A stretch of DNA of 64,000 bases from Flavobacterium keumense (GTDB lineage: Bacteria; Bacteroidota; Bacteroidia; Flavobacteriales; Flavobacteriaceae), in assembly GCF_029866485.1 (NCBI RefSeq), contig NZ_CP092332.1, positions 186,001-250,000 on the forward strand, given 5' to 3'. Shown here piece by piece: positions 60,520 to 64,000 of the stretch (the first letter of the stretch is position 1; the number at the start of each line of letters is the position of its first letter). Under the pieces are notes generated by a model. It did not search any database. It was given only the letters and a program-made list of their open reading frames with translations, and was not told the origin of the DNA. Position numbers and translations under genes: made by a program.

Positions 60520-61907
60520 TGAAAAAACTAATCGTAACTTTTCTGTTTTGCAGTTGTTTTTTATGGGGCCAAAACAAAAATTCTACAGAACTTACCTATA
60601 ATGAGTTCTTAGGATATGTAAAGAAATACCACCCTTTAGTAAAAAATGCCAATCTAGAAATCAATATGGCACAAGCAAACTTAATGATTGCAAGAGGGGG
60701 ATTTGATCCAAAAATTGAAGTTGATTATGATAAAAAGCAGTTCAAAAACAAGGAATATTATTCCTTTTTTAACAGTAGTTTTAAAATTCCTACTTGGTAT
60801 GGTATAGAACTGAAAGCGAGTTTTGACAACAGTGAGGGAATTTTTATTAATCCCGAAAATACGGTCCCAAATCAAGGGTTAACTTCTTTAGGAATAACAA
60901 TCCCTATTGGACAAGGATTATTGATTAACCAACGAATGGCTGATGTAAGAAAAGCTAAAATTCAAATTCAATTAAGTCAAGCCGAACGCAAGTTGGAAGC
61001 AATCGAGGTTCTCTACAAGGCATCATTAGCCTATTTTAATTGGAAACGAAATTATAGTGAAGTAGAACTTTATTCCAGTTATTTAAAAAATGCCCAATTC
61101 CGCTATAATGGAATTTTATCTTTAATTAAAAATGGCGACAAACCAGCAATAGACAGTGTCGAAGCAGGAATTACAGTTAAAACAAGACAATGGAATTTAG
61201 AAGAAGCTAAATTAAAACTCACCAAGTCTAAACTAGAATTGGCTAATTTTTTATGGATTGACAATAACATTCCTTTAGAATTACAAGACACAATTGTTCC
61301 CGAAGAAAAATTAACCCAAACAATCCTAGAAACTTTAAACACAAATGAATTACTAATCCAAGATTTGCCTATCGAGAACCATCCTAAAATCAATGCTCTT
61401 CAAGGCAAACTTGCATTATTAGAGGTAGATAGGAAACTCAAAGCAAACAATTTATTACCAAAATTAGATTTAGGATATCATTACTTATCAGAACCAAATT
61501 ATTGGAATGAAACTAATTTTAATAACTATAAAATTGGGTTAAATTTTAAATTCCCTCTATTTTTAAGAAAAGAACGAGGTAGTTTACAATTATCCAAATT
61601 TAAGATTCAGGATGCAAAATTTACATTAGATTTTGAACGTATCCAGCTTACAAATAAAATCAAAGCACAACAAACCGAAATAAAATCAATTGAAAAACAA
61701 TACCAAATAATTTTAGGACTAGTTAAAGACAATTTGCAAATGTTACAATCCGAAGAACGCCTATTTTCAATGGGAGAAAGTTCTATTTTTTTACTGAACT
61801 CTAGAGAGAATAATTTAGTAAACATTCAATTGTCGCAATTAGGATTAGAAAATCGATTTTTTAACTCCAATGCTGAATTATTCAAAATAATGGCAAATCC
61901 AGATTAA
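60516..61907 (+). CDS. TolC-family outer-membrane channel of the export operon
   Basis: A 463-aa outer-membrane efflux protein with signal peptide 'MMKKLIVTFLFCSCFLWGQ'. Two repeats of coiled-coil and beta-strand segments are visible: 'MAQANLMIARGGFDPKIEVD', 'VRKAKIQIQLSQAERKLEAI', 'NYKIGLNFKFPLFLRKERGS'. It completes the TetR-ABC-HlyD-TolC operon and should form the exit duct. It overlaps the adaptor gene by 4 nt. It differs clearly from the RND-operon TolC protein at 10635-11948. Confidence 0.92.
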   Translation: MMKKLIVTFLFCSCFLWGQNKNSTELTYNEFLGYVKKYHPLVKNANLEINMAQANLMIARGGFDPKIEVDYDKKQFKNKEYYSFFNSSFKIPTWYGIELKASFDNSEGIFINPENTVPNQGLTSLGITIPIGQGLLINQRMADVRKAKIQIQLSQAERKLEAIEVLYKASLAYFNWKRNYSEVELYSSYLKNAQFRYNGILSLIKNGDKPAIDSVEAGITVKTRQWNLEEAKLKLTKSKLELANFLWIDNNIPLELQDTIVPEEKLTQTILETLNTNELLIQDLPIENHPKINALQGKLALLEVDRKLKANNLLPKLDLGYHYLSEPNYWNETNFNNYKIGLNFKFPLFLRKERGSLQLSKFKIQDAKFTLDFERIQLTNKIKAQQTEIKSIEKQYQIILGLVKDNLQMLQSEERLFSMGESSIFLLNSRENNLVNIQLSQLGLENRFFNSNAELFKIMANPD

Positions 61908-61913
61908 TAGTGT

Positions 61914-61921
61914 TACTTTTG
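61914..61921 (+). promoter_or_regulatory. -7 promoter box of map
   Basis: TACTTTTG, a perfect TAnnTTTG match, starts 7 nt after the TolC-family stop and lies 18 nt before the map ATG. map is thus probably not just the tail of the export operon. Confidence 0.55.
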
Positions 61922-61939
61922 CATTCTTATTTTTAGAAT

Positions 61940-62758
61940 ATGATTATAGTAAAATCACGTGAAGAAATCGAATTAATGCGCGAAAGTGCTTTAATCGTAT
62001 CCAAAACTTTAGGAATGATTGCTTCCGAAATCAAAGAAGGAGTCACTTCATTATACTTAGACAAACTAGCCGAAGAATTCATTCGTGATCACGGAGCAAT
62101 CCCAAGTTTTTTAGGGCTATACGGATTTCCAAATTCACTTTGTATGAGTCCAAATACGCAAGTAGTACACGGAATTCCAAACAATACCCCTTTACAAAGT
62201 GGCGACATTATCTCAGTAGATTGTGGTGCTTTTAAAAACGGATTTCATGGCGATCATGCCTATACTTTTGAAGTGGGCGAAGTCGCTCCCGAAACCAAAA
62301 AATTATTACAAATCACTAAAGAATCATTGTACGTTGGAATTCGTGAATTTCGAGCAGGAAATCGTGTAGAAGATGTGGGTAATGCGATTCAAAAATATAC
62401 CGAGGCTCATGGTTACGGAGTTGTTCGCGAGTTAGTAGGTCACGGTTTAGGACAAAAAATGCACGAAGAACCTGAAATGCCTAACTATGGTAAAAAAGGC
62501 CGCGGAAAATTATTTATAGAAGGAATGGTAGTTGCCATCGAGCCAATGATTAATTTGGGCACCAAAAATATCAAACAACACAAAGACGGTTGGACAATCA
62601 CCACGGCTGACAACAAACCTTCTGCACATTTTGAACACGATGTAGCCTTAGTAGATGGAAAACCTGAATTGCTTTCGACTTTCAAATATATCTATGACGC
62701 CTTAGGAATTGTGAGTAATGAGGAAGATGAATTTAGAAAAGACCCAACTTTGATTTAA
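61940..62758 (+). CDS. map: Type I methionine aminopeptidase
   Basis: A 272-aa cytoplasmic metallopeptidase that removes the initiator Met. The pita-bread fold ligands are visible: His in 'QVVHGIPNN', Asp in 'IISVDCGAFKNGFHGDHAYT' (two metal Asp), His in 'VGHGLGQKMHEEP', Glu in 'VVAIEPMIN' and Glu in 'AHFEHDVAL'. Length is typical. It has its own promoter box. Originally it may have been followed directly by the methyltransferase gene, now separated by the GxxExxY unit. Confidence 0.97.
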   Translation: MIIVKSREEIELMRESALIVSKTLGMIASEIKEGVTSLYLDKLAEEFIRDHGAIPSFLGLYGFPNSLCMSPNTQVVHGIPNNTPLQSGDIISVDCGAFKNGFHGDHAYTFEVGEVAPETKKLLQITKESLYVGIREFRAGNRVEDVGNAIQKYTEAHGYGVVRELVGHGLGQKMHEEPEMPNYGKKGRGKLFIEGMVVAIEPMINLGTKNIKQHKDGWTITTADNKPSAHFEHDVALVDGKPELLSTFKYIYDALGIVSNEEDEFRKDPTLI

Positions 62759-62770
62759 CTATTTTATTCT

Positions 62771-63211
62771 AACACAGATTTCACAGATTTCACAAACCCT
62801 AATTATGGAAAATTTCTATTTAAAAGATGAGACCTATAAAATAATAGGTTTGTGTATGGAAGTCCATAAAATATTAGGCAGAGGTCATAGTGAAAATACG
62901 TACGGAGATGCTTTAGAATATGAATTTAAAATAAATAACATCCCTTACGAAAGAGAGAAAAAATACACTATTGAATACAAAGATATTCTTTTACCTAGAT
63001 ATTATTTTTCTGATTTTACGGTTTACGATGAAATTATCTTAGAATTAAAAGCAATTGAAAGTTTATCAAGTAGCGAAATAAAACAAACTTTAAATTATTT
63101 AGCGGCATCAAAGAATAAAATTGGATTATTAATCAATTTTGGAGAAGATAGCTTAAAATACAAACGAATCATTTTATAATTAAAATCTGCGAAATCTGTG
63201 AAATCTGTGTT
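62771..63211. mobile_element. 441-bp GxxExxY unit bounded by 24-bp inverted repeats
   Basis: A 24-bp sequence beginning AACACAGATTTCACAGATTT at 62771-62794 returns as its reverse complement at 63188-63211 with one mismatch. Only the GxxExxY gene lies between the repeats. No clear target duplication is visible. The right repeat overlaps the first codons of the next gene. Repeats of similar wording (CGCAGATTCGCAGATT) also occur near 50611 and 50829. Confidence 0.7.
62805..63179 (+). CDS. GxxExxY protein (PDDEXK_3-type)
   Basis: A 124-aa protein with the name-giving motif 'GHSENTY' inside 'LGRGHSENTYGDAL', an early His in 'MEVHKILG', and the nuclease-like strand region 'YYFSDFTVYDEIILELKAIE' (D...ExK). 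The family has a PDDEXK-like fold and is common in Bacteroidota, often in many copies in one genome; its function is not established. Here it is the only gene inside a 441-bp unit with inverted repeats at both ends, suggesting mobility. It ends 18 nt before the methyltransferase start. Confidence 0.92.
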   Translation: MENFYLKDETYKIIGLCMEVHKILGRGHSENTYGDALEYEFKINNIPYEREKKYTIEYKDILLPRYYFSDFTVYDEIILELKAIESLSSSEIKQTLNYLAASKNKIGLLINFGEDSLKYKRIIL

Positions 63212-63968
63212 TAAATTTATCCTCAATACCATCCCACGCCCTGTCTTAATTCGATTGAGTATTGTGGCAAGGCCTATTTTAGCATTTTTATTAAAAGGAA
63301 ACACATTCACCGACCCAATTGACGGAAAAAGTTTTAGAATGTTTTTGCCTTATGGTTATGGTACGCAAAGAAACAATGTGCTTTCGCCAAGTACACTATC
63401 GTTAGAAAGACACCGTTTATTATGGCTGTATTTACAAAATGAAACCGATTTTTTTACAGCAACTGAGAAAAAAAATGTACTCCATTTTGCACCAGAACAA
63501 GAATTTTACAAACGTTTCAAAAAGCAAAAAAACATTCAATACACCACTACCGATTTATTTTCGCCTCTAGCCGATGTAAAAGCAGATATTTGTAACCTGC
63601 CTTTTGAAGACAATCAATACGATGTGCTATTTTGTAATCATGTTTTGGAACATATTCCTGACGACACCAAAGCCATGCAAGAATTGTATCGCGTTTTAAA
63701 ACCAGGAGGAATGGCCATTCTTCAAATTCCACAAGATTTAAATCGAGCTACTACTTTTTCTGACGATTCCATTACTGATGAAAAAGAACGCGCTGCGATT
63801 TTCGGACAATACGACCACGTTAGAGTATATGGACGCGATTATTTCGACAAATTACGAAGTATTGGATTTACTGTAGTTGAAGAAGATTATACCAAAAAAA
63901 TAAGTCCAGAATTAGTCACAAAGTACTGTTTAGCACCTGGCGAAATTATACCGGTTTGTTTCAAATAA
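63198..63968 (+). CDS. SAM-dependent methyltransferase (class I)
   Basis: A 256-aa methyltransferase with the type-11 pattern: 'VLHFAPEQEFYKRF' (motif I region), 'YTTTDLFSPLADVKADICNL', 'YDVLFCNHVLEHIPDD' and 'LYRVLKPGGMAILQIPQDL'. Positively charged and hydrophobic residues dominate the N-terminus ('FILNTIPRPVLIRLS'). The best start is GTG at 63198, which lies within the right inverted repeat of the GxxExxY unit; a second GTG at 63207 is possible and no ATG fits. The element therefore provides the initiation region. Substrate unknown; a lipid or small molecule is plausible. Confidence 0.9.
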   Translation: MKSVFKFILNTIPRPVLIRLSIVARPILAFLLKGNTFTDPIDGKSFRMFLPYGYGTQRNNVLSPSTLSLERHRLLWLYLQNETDFFTATEKKNVLHFAPEQEFYKRFKKQKNIQYTTTDLFSPLADVKADICNLPFEDNQYDVLFCNHVLEHIPDDTKAMQELYRVLKPGGMAILQIPQDLNRATTFSDDSITDEKERAAIFGQYDHVRVYGRDYFDKLRSIGFTVVEEDYTKKISPELVTKYCLAPGEIIPVCFK

Positions 63969-64000
63969 TTAACAACCAGTAATTGTTTATATTTACATTT

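Overview
The window looks like a chromosomal stretch of a low-GC Flavobacteriaceae bacterium, most likely Flavobacterium. This rests on several signs. It carries the gliding-motility genes gldB and gldC. The primary sigma factor is the short Bacteroidota type. Promoter-like motifs of the form TAnnTTTG recur just upstream of start codons, and Shine-Dalgarno sequences are scarce. Housekeeping gene order is typical of the group, and dispersed GC-rich repeats sit between genes. No rRNA operon, CRISPR array or complete prophage is visible.

Layout. 1-3.1 kb: the 3' end of pnp, then a small AT-rich accessory patch. The patch has a solitary integron-integrase-like tyrosine recombinase, palindrome-rich DNA, and a lipoprotein/membrane-protein pair transcribed away from it. 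3.2-5.5 kb: rpoD, rpe and a Crp/Fnr regulator. 5.6-12 kb: a leftward RND efflux operon (TolC, adaptor, pump, two small proteins) that converges on the Crp/Fnr gene. A palindrome lies at about -41.5 of the predicted operon promoter. 12-14.1 kb: repeats, an orphan secreted protein, tRNA-Arg and yqeY. 14.1-29.9 kb: the complete leftward dcw cluster from mraZ to ftsZ (mraZ-rsmH-ftsL-ftsI-murE-mraY-murD-ftsW-murG-murC-ftsQ-ftsA-ftsZ), lacking murF and ddl. Three 10-bp-spaced repeats precede mraZ.

30-45 kb: a hydrolase and engB, gldC/gldB, nadE, a NarL-type regulator, dnaG without its zinc ligands, a multi-PAS histidine kinase with a receiver protein, a 51-aa membrane protein, an AraC-type response regulator, a polyprenyl synthase, rlmN, an O-methyltransferase, a PAP2 phosphatase and a tatA-type gene. 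45-55 kb: an M1 metallopeptidase with a DUF6702 protein, two envelope proteins, pepE, a repeat-rich spacer, two tandem tRNA-Gly genes, an acetyltransferase, an L,D-transpeptidase and a DUF5916 outer-membrane-type protein. 55-64 kb: gpmI, a TetR-ABC-HlyD-TolC export operon whose ABC protein has an aberrant ATPase site, map, a 441-bp inverted-repeat-bounded GxxExxY unit, and a methyltransferase whose start codon lies inside that repeat.

Most of the window is ordinary core genome for cell-wall synthesis, division, replication and RNA turnover. The places that deserve a second look are the recombinase patch, the efflux-operon regulatory site, the mraZ repeats, the TetR/ABC export operon and the GxxExxY unit. 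All family assignments are from reading the sequence and memory of the families; no database search was run.
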